A DNA stretch of 17,645 nucleotides from the NCBI GenBank assembly GCA_964610205.1, contig CAZSVI010000078.1, positions 1 to 17,645 of the forward strand. Direction: 5' to 3'. Shown here piece by piece: positions 1 through 7,900 of the stretch. Below the pieces are notes generated by a model that ran no database searches, was not told where the DNA came from, and worked only from the letters and a program-made list of their open reading frames with translations. Each line of letters starts with the position of its first letter. The first letter of the stretch is position 1. Origin of the DNA: CAZSVI01 sp964610205. GTDB taxonomy: Bacteria; Bacillota; Clostridia; DSM-8532. Both the position numbers and the translations under genes were made by a program.

Positions 1-440
1 CGGTTGTTGTAATGAACAGGGGAGTGATACATCAGGTTGGAAGTCCGGTAGATATATATAATGAACCGGAAAACCGTTTTGTCGCGGATTTTATAGGAGA
101 AAGCAATATTCTGGAGGGTGTGATGCCGGAGGACTTTCTGGTTGAATTCGCGGGGCGGAAGTTTCAATGTGTCGACAGTGGTTTTCAAAGGAATGAACAG
201 GTGGATGTAGTAATAAGGCCTGAAGACATTGAGGTAACGTCAACCGAACAGGGTCATCTTCAAGGCCGTGTAGCGTCTGTTGTGTTTAAGGGAGTTCATT
301 ATGAAATGATGGTGGAAAGCCATAATTTCATGTATATGATTCACAGCACCGATATGCAGGAAATTGGCACAAATGTCGGGCTTATCTTTGGCTCTGAGGA
401 TATCCATGTAATGAAAAAGGAGAGACACCATGAAAAATAG
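1..440 (+). CDS. potA: Spermidine/putrescine ABC transporter ATP-binding protein PotA, C-terminal part (5' truncated by window edge)
   Basis: This is the end of the ATPase subunit that powers polyamine import from the cytoplasmic face of the membrane. The reading frame is open from base 3, so the true start lies outside the window; the first visible residues (VVVMNRGVIHQVGSP) match the stretch after the H-loop where PotA-type ATPases end their nucleotide-binding domain. Next come YNEPENRFVADFIGESN, the usual link to the accessory domain, and a TOBE-type domain with VVIRPEDIEV. Walker A, Walker B and signature motifs are not in view. Its last 11 bases overlap potB, which suggests translational coupling. 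Assignment to the polyamine subfamily rests mainly on the potBCD genes that follow; the fragment alone would only say CUT1/PotA-like ATPase. Confidence 0.92.
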   Translation, partial: VVVMNRGVIHQVGSPVDIYNEPENRFVADFIGESNILEGVMPEDFLVEFAGRKFQCVDSGFQRNEQVDVVIRPEDIEVTSTEQGHLQGRVASVVFKGVHYEMMVESHNFMYMIHSTDMQEIGTNVGLIFGSEDIHVMKKERHHEK

Positions 441-1275
441 ATCCCGGCTGCTGGCATACCCGTATATTATATGGATGGCAATATTTATTGTAATTCCTCT
501 GGTTCTTGTGCTGTTTTACAGTTTTACCGCCGGGAATATTCACCAGCCGTCCACGCTATATTTTACCCTTAATAACTATGCCAGGTTTTTTGATATCATG
601 TATTTAAGCGTTATCTGGAAATCATTCCGGCTTGCATTGGTATCCACAATAATCTGCTTGCTTCTTGGGTATCCTGTAGCCTTTATCATATCCAGGGCAA
701 AGATGAAACACAGAAGTCTGCTTCTGTTGTTTTTTCTGGTTCCTATCTGGATGAATTTCCTTCTTCGTACATATGCATGGATGGCTATTCTGTCTCCAAA
801 TGGTTTTTTGAACAAGATTCTTGAATTGATCGGGTTACCGCCGCTGACCATTATGCCGGGACAGACTGCGGTAGTTCTGGGGATGGTGTATAATTTTTTG
901 CCATTTATGGTTCTGCCTATATATACCGTATTATCAAAGATAGACAAAAATGTATTGGAAGCGGCTATGGACCTTGGAGCAAACAGGTTTATAACATTTC
1001 TGAAAGTGATTTTTCCCCTTACGATACCCGGAATTATCTCCGGTATTACCATGGTTTTTATGCCGGCTGTCAGTACTTTTGTCATATCAAAGCTTTTGGG
1101 CGGAGGAAAGGAACTTCTTATCGGCAACCTTATTGAACAGCAATTTACGGTACAGAGAGACTGGCATTTTGGTTCGGCCCTGTCCATTATCCTGATGATT
1201 ATGATTTTAATTTCAATGGCGGTTATGTCCAGGGTGGATACCGATAATACGGGCGGAGGTGCCGCTATATGGTAA
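430..1275 (+). CDS. potB: Spermidine/putrescine ABC transporter permease PotB
   Basis: One of two membrane permeases of the polyamine importer. The 281 residues are strongly hydrophobic, with about six membrane segments (the first near residues 10-31, then around 66-88, 97-119 and 146-168). The EAA loop that docks on the ATPase is clear at residues 177-196, reading EAAMDLGANRFITFLKVIFP. Length is normal for PotB. The ATG lies inside the end of potA, and the stop overlaps the potC start by 7 bases, so these genes form one translationally coupled operon. Order A-B-C-D and the EAA sequence distinguish it from other type I importers. Substrate (putrescine versus spermidine) cannot be read from the permease. 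Confidence 0.95.
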   Translation: MKNRSRLLAYPYIIWMAIFIVIPLVLVLFYSFTAGNIHQPSTLYFTLNNYARFFDIMYLSVIWKSFRLALVSTIICLLLGYPVAFIISRAKMKHRSLLLLFFLVPIWMNFLLRTYAWMAILSPNGFLNKILELIGLPPLTIMPGQTAVVLGMVYNFLPFMVLPIYTVLSKIDKNVLEAAMDLGANRFITFLKVIFPLTIPGIISGITMVFMPAVSTFVISKLLGGGKELLIGNLIEQQFTVQRDWHFGSALSIILMIMILISMAVMSRVDTDNTGGGAAIW

Positions 1276-2051
1276 CCAAAATAATAAAAAGAACCTATAT
1301 GGGGATTATTTTTCTGTTTTTGTATGCTCCCATCCTGGTATTGATTGTATACAGCTTCAATGAATCCAAGTCAAGAGGCCAATGGGGCGGTTTTACACTT
1401 AAATGGTATGCGGAACTCTTAAAGGATCCGGATATCAATAAGGCATTGTACTATACATTCGTAATAGCTTTTTTATCAGCGGTTATATCAACGCTGATAG
1501 GTACGTTTGCCGCTATAGGAATACATAATATGAATTTATTAGGGAGGAAGGCTGTCTTAAATATAAACTACCTTCCGGTTTTGAATCCGGATATAGTTAC
1601 AGGCGTCGCGTTAATGACTCTCTTCCTGTCGGCAAATATACGGCTGGGGTTTGTCACCATGCTTTTATCCCACGTCATGTTTAGTATACCCTATGTGATT
1701 TTATCGGTTCTTCCAAAACTCAGGCAGATGAACCGGCATATGGCCGAGGCTGCATTGGATCTGGGCGCTACGCCATTTCATGCATTACGAAAGGTTATAA
1801 TACCTGAAATTATGCCGGGGGTAATAACCGGAGCGCTTATTTCCTTCACATTGTCTGTTGATGATTTCGTCATAAGCTTTTTTAATACAGGTTCAGGGGT
1901 TACAAATCTGTCAATTGTCGTATATTCCATGGCGAGGAGGGGAATAAAGCCTTCAATTAACGCTTTAAGCACATTGATGTTATTAACGGTGGTTATTTTA
2001 CTGCTGTTAATTAATAAAAGAACAACAAAGGGAGATGAATTGATACCATGA
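1269..2051 (+). CDS. potC: Spermidine/putrescine ABC transporter permease PotC
   Basis: Second permease of the polyamine importer, 260 residues, a usual PotC length. A membrane segment at about residues 10-30 is followed by the periplasmic-side start YSFNESKSRGQWGGFTLKWY, characteristic of PotC. The EAA loop is at residues 160-179 (EAALDLGATPFHALRKVIIP) and is followed by a further pair of membrane segments, including DDFVISFF. The ATG at 1269 is preceded, inside potB, by GGAGGT at 1255-1260, with 8 bases of spacing, which supports this start. The stop overlaps the potD start by 4 bases (ATGA). Confidence 0.96.
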   Translation: MVTKIIKRTYMGIIFLFLYAPILVLIVYSFNESKSRGQWGGFTLKWYAELLKDPDINKALYYTFVIAFLSAVISTLIGTFAAIGIHNMNLLGRKAVLNINYLPVLNPDIVTGVALMTLFLSANIRLGFVTMLLSHVMFSIPYVILSVLPKLRQMNRHMAEAALDLGATPFHALRKVIIPEIMPGVITGALISFTLSVDDFVISFFNTGSGVTNLSIVVYSMARRGIKPSINALSTLMLLTVVILLLLINKRTTKGDELIP

Positions 2052-3106
2052 AAAAAAGTTTTAAATTTCTGGCGGCATGTCTGCTTGCCGTTACCGTTTT
2101 TACTCTTATATCCGGCTGTAAAGGCCGTGATAAGGTTGTTTTGAATGTATTCAACTGGGGAGAGTATATTGACAAAAGTCTATTGACGAAATTTGAAAAA
2201 GAGACGGGCATAAAAGTAAATTATGAATTATATGATACTAATGAGTTTATGATGGCGAAGCTGGAAGGAGGAGGCTCATACTATGATATAATTTTTCCGT
2301 CCGATTACATTATAGAGGAACTGATTGGAAAAGGCATGCTGATGGAAATTGATTTCAGGAATATCCCTAACTTCAAGTATATTGATGAAAGGTTTAAGAA
2401 TCAAAATTATGATCCGTTAAATGAATATTCGGTGCCATATTTCTGGGGAACACTCGGAATCCTGTATAATACCGATATGGTAACCGAGACTGTGGATAGC
2501 TGGGATATCCTCTGGGATGAAAAATATACCGGGAAGATTCTGATGCTTGACAGTATGAGGGATAGTATTGGAATAGCACTGAAAAAATCGGGATATTCGG
2601 TAAACTCTATTAATCCTTTAGAAATTGAGCAGGCAAAAAATCTGCTTATAGGTCAAAAAAGTTTGGTAAATGGATATTATGTAGATGAAATAGTGGATAT
2701 GATGATTAACGGAGACGCGGCACTTGCGCTGAACTGGTCCGGAGCCGCAATGGACATATACTTTCAGGATGTTGAAAATATTCAATATGCCGTTCCGAAG
2801 GAAGGGTCCAATCTGTGGGTTGATTGTATGGTTATACCCGTAACAAGCCAACATAAAAAAGAAGCGGAAATGTTTATAAACTTTATACTGGATCCTGAAA
2901 ATGCTTATGCAAATACCGAATATGTGGGATATTCCACACCAAATTACGCGGCTTTGGAAATGATGCGGGAAGAAAGCCCTGAGATTCTTGAAATGCAGGC
3001 TTATTTGCCTTCAGACGAAATATTGGATCGTTGTGAGGTTTTTGTGGATTTGGGAATAGTAAAAGAGTTATATAATCAGGCATGGATAGAGATTCAGGCA
3101 AAGTAG
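2048..3106 (+). CDS. potD: Spermidine/putrescine-binding lipoprotein PotD
   Basis: Extracellular substrate-binding subunit, anchored as a lipoprotein in this presumed Gram-positive. The 352-residue protein begins with a lysine-rich n-region, a hydrophobic stretch and a lipobox ISGC with the lipidated cysteine at residue 24. The mature part opens with VFNWGEYID (residues 34-42), the hallmark of PotD/PotF proteins, followed by the SYYDIIFPSDY segment (77-87). DAALALNWSGAA and later aromatic residues are typical of the polyamine pocket, but the exact ligand is not predictable by eye. Last gene of potABCD. No T-tracted terminator is seen behind it; the next 90 bases hold a tandem repeat instead. 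Confidence 0.96.
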   Translation: MKKSFKFLAACLLAVTVFTLISGCKGRDKVVLNVFNWGEYIDKSLLTKFEKETGIKVNYELYDTNEFMMAKLEGGGSYYDIIFPSDYIIEELIGKGMLMEIDFRNIPNFKYIDERFKNQNYDPLNEYSVPYFWGTLGILYNTDMVTETVDSWDILWDEKYTGKILMLDSMRDSIGIALKKSGYSVNSINPLEIEQAKNLLIGQKSLVNGYYVDEIVDMMINGDAALALNWSGAAMDIYFQDVENIQYAVPKEGSNLWVDCMVIPVTSQHKKEAEMFINFILDPENAYANTEYVGYSTPNYAALEMMREESPEILEMQAYLPSDEILDRCEVFVDLGIVKELYNQAWIEIQAK

Positions 3107-3112
3107 CGGCAA

Positions 3113-3188
3113 AAGGCAAAGAGGAAGGCAAAGAGGGACGGTTCCCTTGCTTCCTCAAGGCAAAGAGGGACGGTTCCCTTGCTTCCTC
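3113..3188 (+). repeat. Tandem 32-bp repeat, two exact copies plus a 12-bp partial copy
   Basis: Two identical 32-bp units lie head to tail at 3125-3156 and 3157-3188, and a 12-bp partial unit (AAGGCAAAGAGG) precedes them at 3113-3124. Each unit contains the small palindrome AGGGA-CGGT-TCCCT. In the first copy GAGGAAG at 3121-3127 can pair with CTTCCTC at 3150-3156. A further degenerate TTGCTTCTC follows at 3189-3197. The block fills the gap between potD and the flavin-reductase gene. It resembles small dispersed intergenic repeats of the GGGACGGTTCC type that I recall from Firmicutes; that resemblance is from memory. Confidence 0.85.
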
Positions 3189-3216
3189 TTGCTTCTCAGA
3201 AAAGGAGTGATTAATA

Positions 3217-3729
3217 GTGGAAAAACAGTTTATTGAAATCAAACCGGAAGAGATTAAAGACAATCCCTTCAAAGCTATCGGAACAGACTGGTTTCTTGTG
3301 ACCGCCGGAAACAGGGAGCATTTCAATACCATGACGGCGGCCTGGGGCGGTTTTGGCATCCTGTGGGGCAAAAAGGTCTGTTTTTGCTTTATAAGGCCGA
3401 CCCGCCACACTTATGGATTTACTGAAAACACCGATACATTTACACTTTCATTTTTCGATGATTCCTACCGGAAAGTATTAAGCTTCTGCGGCAGCCATTC
3501 GGGAAGGGATTGTGACAAGGTAAAGGAAACGGGATTAACCGCCGCCGAAAGCGAATCGGGAGCGGTATACTTCAATGAAGCCCGGCTTGTGCTTGAATGC
3601 CGAAAGGTATATTTTCAGGATATAAGTCCGGAAAACTTCATTGATAAAAGTCTTGATACAAAGAATTATCCCCTGAAAGACTATCACAGGATGTATGCAG
3701 GTGAAATTATAAGATGTCTGGAAAAATAA
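3217..3729 (+). CDS. Flavin reductase-like (FMN-binding split-barrel) protein
   Basis: The 170-residue protein matches the flavin reductase-like family (DIM6/NTAB, COG1853), whose members bind FMN in a split beta-barrel. Visible landmarks are the N-terminal WFLVTAGNREHFNTMTAAWG (residues 25-44), where the NTMTAxWGG motif is family-typical, then RPTRHTYGF and the FTLSFFDD strand. A central GSHSGRDCDK region and a C-terminal DYHRMYAGEII also fit. The start is GTG at 3217, served by AAAGGAG at about 3200-3206; no in-frame ATG close by would preserve the conserved N-terminus. The physiological substrate is unknown. It lies between the polyamine transporter and the decarboxylase without an evident functional link. 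Confidence 0.85.
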   Translation: MEKQFIEIKPEEIKDNPFKAIGTDWFLVTAGNREHFNTMTAAWGGFGILWGKKVCFCFIRPTRHTYGFTENTDTFTLSFFDDSYRKVLSFCGSHSGRDCDKVKETGLTAAESESGAVYFNEARLVLECRKVYFQDISPENFIDKSLDTKNYPLKDYHRMYAGEIIRCLEK

Positions 3730-3759
3730 AGGGCGGGGATATGAAAGAACAAGGAAAGA

Positions 3760-5223
3760 ATGATGATTGAAGATAAAAATATTGACGACGCTCCGCTTGT
3801 AAAAGCGCTGGAAGAGTACCAGGCCGGAGAAAAGATCAGCATGCATATGCCGGGCCATAAAGGCGGAAAGGGGTTCCCCAATTGGCTTGGTGAACGCCTG
3901 GCCTGTTTCGATGTAACTGAAATTCCCGGGCTGGACAATTTTCATGACCCTGATGGTGTGATTCTGGAAAGCATGAATGCCTGTGCTAAAGCTTTTGGTG
4001 CGGAAAAGTCCTTTTTTCTGGTGAACGGTTCTACTTCGGGGATTCACGCAATGCTTCTGTCGTCTTTCAGAAAAGGGGATAAGATCCTTGTAGCCCGGAA
4101 TTGCCATATGTCGGTGATAAACGGGATGATTCTCTTTGGGCTTCATCCGGTTTTTGTAACGCCACAGTTTAGTGATTCCTGGCAATGGGTGATGCCGGTT
4201 GAACTGCCGGCCTGGGAAAAAGCTATAGGGGAAAACCCCGATATTGAGGGGGTAATTGTTACTTCACCGGACTATATGGGGTTTTGTACTCCTGTTGCGA
4301 AGCTGGCCCGCCTTCTTCATGCCTCCGGTAAACTGCTTCTGGTGGATGAAGCTCACGGGGCTCATTTCGCATTTTCCCGGAAGTTACCTGAAACAGCGTT
4401 GGAACAGGGTGCCGATTTGTGTGTTCAAAGCCTGCATAAAACAATGCCGGCACTTACACAATCGGCAGTTCTGCATATCGGAAGCCCGCAGGTGGATGCA
4501 AACAGAGTACAAAGAGCGGTTTCGATGCTGACTACGACAAGTCCGTCCTATGCTGTTATGGCCTCGATTGACTATGCACGGTATATTTTCGAAAAAGAAG
4601 GAGAAGAGAAGTATGAAAAACTTCTGATTCTCCTTTCTGAAATGAAACAGGAATTGTCCCGGATGAAGAATTTCAGGCTGATTCCGGATAAAACCGGAAA
4701 TATTTCAAGAGATCCCACCCGGATGGTAATAGATACGTCACAGTCGGATATAACAGGACATGAACTGTATCGGAGAATAAAAGACAAATACGGTATTGTG
4801 CCTGAAATGGCGGATGATTGCCATGTGGTATTTATTGTTACACCTTCAGATACGGAAAAAGAATTGGACAGCCTGAAAAGATGCTTTATTGAACTTGATA
4901 ATCAATCAAAACATTCAGATGCCGTGACTTCGTGCCTGAGTTTGTTTGAAATGGAACACAGCACGACTTCGGATATACCGGATTTTTGGGATAAGTGTGT
5001 GGAATTGCCGCTGGATGAAACCGAAGGGTATGTCAGCGCCGGAATGGTTACGCCATATCCTCCGGGAATACCGGTAATTTGCCCCGGGGAAACCATAAAC
5101 AGAAAACAAATTAAATACCTTCAGCAAGTTATCCTTGCGGGACAAACTATCCAGGGCCTTATGAAATCAAATGGGTCAGCCGGTGATAAAATAAGGGTAG
5201 TCCAAAAGAAGAATCCGGAATGA
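3760..5223 (+). CDS. Orn/Lys/Arg decarboxylase family PLP enzyme (YaaO-like)
   Basis: PLP-dependent fold-type I decarboxylase of basic amino acids, 487 residues. The N-terminal HMPGHKGGKGF (residues 29-39) is the family signature. VNGSTSGIHAML (88-99) binds the cofactor phosphate, VDEAHGAHF (195-203) holds the aspartate contacting the pyridine ring, and SLHK (224-227) gives the Schiff-base lysine K227. The C-terminal domain shows YPPGIPVICPGE (433-444). Length agrees with the short Gram-positive group (YaaO, SpeA-like), which lacks the receiver-like wing domain of the large enterobacterial enzymes. Substrate (arginine, lysine or ornithine) cannot be decided by eye. The gene sits between potABCD and tmk; B. 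subtilis yaaO also directly precedes tmk. ATG at 3760 follows AAGGAAAG; an ATG three bases on is equally possible. Confidence 0.92.
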   Translation: MMIEDKNIDDAPLVKALEEYQAGEKISMHMPGHKGGKGFPNWLGERLACFDVTEIPGLDNFHDPDGVILESMNACAKAFGAEKSFFLVNGSTSGIHAMLLSSFRKGDKILVARNCHMSVINGMILFGLHPVFVTPQFSDSWQWVMPVELPAWEKAIGENPDIEGVIVTSPDYMGFCTPVAKLARLLHASGKLLLVDEAHGAHFAFSRKLPETALEQGADLCVQSLHKTMPALTQSAVLHIGSPQVDANRVQRAVSMLTTTSPSYAVMASIDYARYIFEKEGEEKYEKLLILLSEMKQELSRMKNFRLIPDKTGNISRDPTRMVIDTSQSDITGHELYRRIKDKYGIVPEMADDCHVVFIVTPSDTEKELDSLKRCFIELDNQSKHSDAVTSCLSLFEMEHSTTSDIPDFWDKCVELPLDETEGYVSAGMVTPYPPGIPVICPGETINRKQIKYLQQVILAGQTIQGLMKSNGSAGDKIRVVQKKNPE

Positions 5224-5254
5224 AATAACGAAAAGGAAAGGATTGACACATAAT

Positions 5255-5890
5255 ATGAAAAAAGGCCTGTTTATATCCTTTGAAGGCGGCGACGGTTCGG
5301 GGAAAACAACGCAAATAGGATTGCTGCACGATTATCTCACTGGAAAAGGGATTGACGTAATCACCCTGCGTGAACCCGGTGGTGTTGTGATAAGCGAAAA
5401 AATCCGGGATATCATTCTGGATAAGCAGTACACAGACATGGATCCGGTAACCGAAATGCTTCTTTATGCAGCATCCAGATCCCAGTTGGTATCACAGGTA
5501 TTAAAGCCGGCATTGAATAAGGGAATCTCGGTTATATGTGACCGGTATGTTGATTCAAGCTATGTATATCAAGGGTTTGCCAGAGGCCTTGGTATAAGTG
5601 ATGTAAAGGCAGTGAATGATATAGCCGCCGGACAATTAATTCCTGATATAACCTTTTTTATGGATATAAATCCGGATACGGCACTGAAAAGAAGGCTTGA
5701 TGCCAGTCAGCCCGACAGACTTGAGATGGAGGATATTTCTTTTCACCGGAAGGTATATGAAGGCTACCTGAAAATATCCGGTTTGTATCCGGAAAGAGTT
5801 AAGCGTATAGACAGAAGCGGTGGGATAGAAAATACTTTTTCCCAGATAAAAGGATATGTGGATGAGCTTCTGTGCCGATATAATAAATAA
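5255..5890 (+). CDS. tmk: Thymidylate kinase
   Basis: Phosphorylates dTMP to dTDP with ATP in the cytosol, an essential step to dTTP. With the chosen ATG the protein has 211 residues, normal for the family. Motifs in order: P-loop GGDGSGKT (residues 11-18), REPGG (39-43, the dTMP-binding loop), DRYVDSSYVYQG (96-107) and a LID region RRLDASQPDRLE (146-157). A TTG at 5243 would add four residues (MTHN). I prefer the ATG because the family typically begins MKKGLFIxFEG; the AAAGG purine run at 5232-5241 could serve either. It starts 31 bases after the decarboxylase stop and probably shares its transcript. It opens the conserved tmk-yaaR-holB-yaaT block. Confidence 0.96.
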   Translation: MKKGLFISFEGGDGSGKTTQIGLLHDYLTGKGIDVITLREPGGVVISEKIRDIILDKQYTDMDPVTEMLLYAASRSQLVSQVLKPALNKGISVICDRYVDSSYVYQGFARGLGISDVKAVNDIAAGQLIPDITFFMDINPDTALKRRLDASQPDRLEMEDISFHRKVYEGYLKISGLYPERVKRIDRSGGIENTFSQIKGYVDELLCRYNK

Positions 5891-6014
5891 GATCAAAATA
5901 CACTTCATTAATGTTATAGCCTATACACTCTATACAATATACTTAACAGGCCACCCATTGAGGAAGGTATTTCAGGGAGTGTTTGATTAACCCATCCGGA
6001 AATGAGGAGTTTAT

Positions 6015-6473
6015 ATGGGGTTGAAAATTGACGGATCAAATCGCCATACTGGAAATGTATCTAGCCGAGCCGGCAATGAAAATTCTAAAGTAGAGGGAAG
6101 AAATCAGAGTGGTTTTGATTCACAGCTTAAGAGGCAGACATCTAAAAACCAGGAAGAAATGCTGCACCAGATGGCAAAGGATATAATAAAGCAGGGTGAA
6201 CACCTGACAGATAGGGTTGATATAGCTGAATTGAAGGCATATAAGAGAATGATATCTGAATTTTTGGATGAATCAATCAGGGGGTTCGCGAAGTTTTCCA
6301 AAGAGAGTTTTATGGACAGGAGAGGAAGACACAGGCTGTATTCAACCGTAAAAAAAATAAATGAAAATCTGGAAGAATTGACAGAGGAGGTTCTGAAGTC
6401 AGAACACGATCATCTAAAAATTGTAGGGCGGATTGAAGATATCAGGGGCCTTATCCTTGACATTATTCTTTAA
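6015..6473 (+). CDS. yaaR: YaaR family protein (DUF327)
   Basis: A 152-residue, highly charged, probably helical cytosolic protein recognised as YaaR/DUF327 by its C-terminal half (LKAYKRMISEFLDESI at about 75-90, the MDRRGRHRLYSTVKKIN stretch, and the ending VGRIEDIRGLILDIIL). The first 45 residues are polar and low in complexity, likely disordered. Its biochemical function is not established. It lies 124 bases after tmk. In many Firmicutes yaaQ (darA, a c-di-AMP-binding PII-like protein) occupies that place; here the gap holds no such gene, only AT-rich sequence with a TATACT box at 5938-5943 and no convincing -35. RBS is GAGGAG about 8 bases before the ATG. The gene ends 39 bases before the convergent murF; no hairpin is obvious between them. 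Confidence 0.88.
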   Translation: MGLKIDGSNRHTGNVSSRAGNENSKVEGRNQSGFDSQLKRQTSKNQEEMLHQMAKDIIKQGEHLTDRVDIAELKAYKRMISEFLDESIRGFAKFSKESFMDRRGRHRLYSTVKKINENLEELTEEVLKSEHDHLKIVGRIEDIRGLILDIIL

Positions 6474-6512
6474 AAAAACATCCGCTCCGTTCAAGATTAA
6501 ATCGATCATTTT

Positions 6513-7880
6513 CTATTCGGGTATAAGTGTTTTTACCGCTTTTTCAAATTCCATTCGGTGAGATGCTTTTACCAGAATCGTATCGCCTTTATTAACGATT
6601 GAGGGGAGTGCCTGAATCAGTTCATTCAGTGTTTCATAATATAATAATATTCCGGTATAGCCCCCGGCGGCGCCATAGTACATATTTAGAGAGAGCTTGC
6701 CGACGCATAAAATCACATCAACATTCCGGGCTGCCGCATACCTGCCGATCTCATTGTGAAGAGAATTCTCCATATCTCCCAATTCGTACATGTCTCCCAG
6801 TATTGCCACTTTTCTGGTATCCGCAATGCTTAAAAGGTCGATTGCGGCTTTCATGGATACAGGGCTTGCATTGTAACAGTCATCAATAATTGTCCATTTT
6901 TTAAGCCGGATAATATTATTTCTGCCGCCAAGTGGCAGGACTGCCTCAATTCCCGCGGCAATTTCTTCACAGGTTAAATCCATTAACAAACCAACCGAAA
7001 CCGCTGCCATTGCGTTAAACACCATATGTTCGCCCGGAAGGGGAATATTGGTACGAAATATATTTCCTTTTGTATGTATGTCACAGCTGCACCCTGAATA
7101 TCCTCTGTTAACCACATTGGCTGCAAAAACATCATTATCTGTTCCCATTCCGAATCTTACAGGCTTGATTCCGTTAACCTCCCTGATTGCAGAGAGCATA
7201 TCGTCATCTCCGTTTATGCACACCCTGCCGTTTCTATTCATGCAGTCAAATATTTCAGATTTTGCTTTAAAGACACCTTCCCTTGATTTCAGATTTTCCA
7301 AATGGCTTTGGCCGATGTTGGTTACAACGACTATATCCGGTTTTGCGATTTCACTTAATCTGTGCATTTCACCAAAATGACTGATACCCATTTCCAAAAC
7401 GGCTGCATTGTGATCGTCCCGGATTTTTAATATTGTAAGGGGCAAACCGACTTCATTGTTAAAATTGCCTTCGGTTTTAAGTACGCTGTATTTTTGGTTC
7501 AGAACACTGCCTATAAACTCTTTTGCACTGGTTTTGCCTACGCTGCCGGTAATACCTACAACCGTAACATTAAGCTGCATGCGATACCATGCGGCTATAT
7601 CCTTAAGCGCAACAAAGCTGTTATCCACTAAAATATACGGTCCTTTTGGAGAAAGAGGAGCTTTTTCACATACAACTGCCAGAGCGTTCTTATCAAAAGC
7701 AGTATCGATAAAATCATGACCATCTGCACGAGCGCCTTTGGCGGCGATAAAAAGATAGTCCTTTTCCACCTTTCTGGAATCCAAAACCACACCTGCCGCT
7801 TTCCTTTCATGATACCCGTCAGATGCAAAAAGCCGGCCGTTACATGCTCCGGCTATTTCAGTCAACGTCATATTATTCAT
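6513..7880 (-). CDS. murF: UDP-N-acetylmuramoyl-tripeptide--D-alanyl-D-alanine ligase MurF
   Basis: Adds D-Ala-D-Ala to UDP-MurNAc-tripeptide, completing the peptidoglycan pentapeptide precursor in the cytosol. The 455 residues carry the usual three parts: an N-terminal UMP-binding domain with the DSRKV motif (34-38), a central ATPase domain with P-loop GITGSVGKT (109-117) followed by the NFNNEVGLPLTIL signature, and a C-terminal domain with the WTIIDDCYNASPVSMKAA motif and ILGDMYELG. The ATG at 7880 follows GGGAG eight bases upstream on this strand. It lies 20 bases behind ddl, so the product of the upstream enzyme is handed to the next step within one transcript. Confidence 0.97.
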   Translation of the reverse strand: MNNMTLTEIAGACNGRLFASDGYHERKAAGVVLDSRKVEKDYLFIAAKGARADGHDFIDTAFDKNALAVVCEKAPLSPKGPYILVDNSFVALKDIAAWYRMQLNVTVVGITGSVGKTSAKEFIGSVLNQKYSVLKTEGNFNNEVGLPLTILKIRDDHNAAVLEMGISHFGEMHRLSEIAKPDIVVVTNIGQSHLENLKSREGVFKAKSEIFDCMNRNGRVCINGDDDMLSAIREVNGIKPVRFGMGTDNDVFAANVVNRGYSGCSCDIHTKGNIFRTNIPLPGEHMVFNAMAAVSVGLLMDLTCEEIAAGIEAVLPLGGRNNIIRLKKWTIIDDCYNASPVSMKAAIDLLSIADTRKVAILGDMYELGDMENSLHNEIGRYAAARNVDVILCVGKLSLNMYYGAAGGYTGILLYYETLNELIQALPSIVNKGDTILVKASHRMEFEKAVKTLIPE

Positions 7881-7900
7881 TATTGGTCTCCCTGACTGGT

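Noticed and set aside
576..1187. A 203-residue open frame on the minus strand opposite potB
   Set aside because: It is wholly antisense to a clearly recognisable permease and has no family resemblance; a shadow frame.
3113..3188. Tandem repeats considered as a CRISPR array
   Set aside because: The units abut without spacers, and no cas genes are present.
2883..4185. Overlapping minus-strand frames of 175 and 216 residues opposite potD, the flavin-reductase gene and the decarboxylase
   Set aside because: Composition is arbitrary, no domains are visible, and the plus-strand genes are strongly supported.
5243..5254. TTG at 5243 as the tmk start
   Set aside because: The family normally begins at the MKKGLF methionine; the TTG would add four residues, and the purine run at 5232-5241 does not single it out. 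It remains possible.
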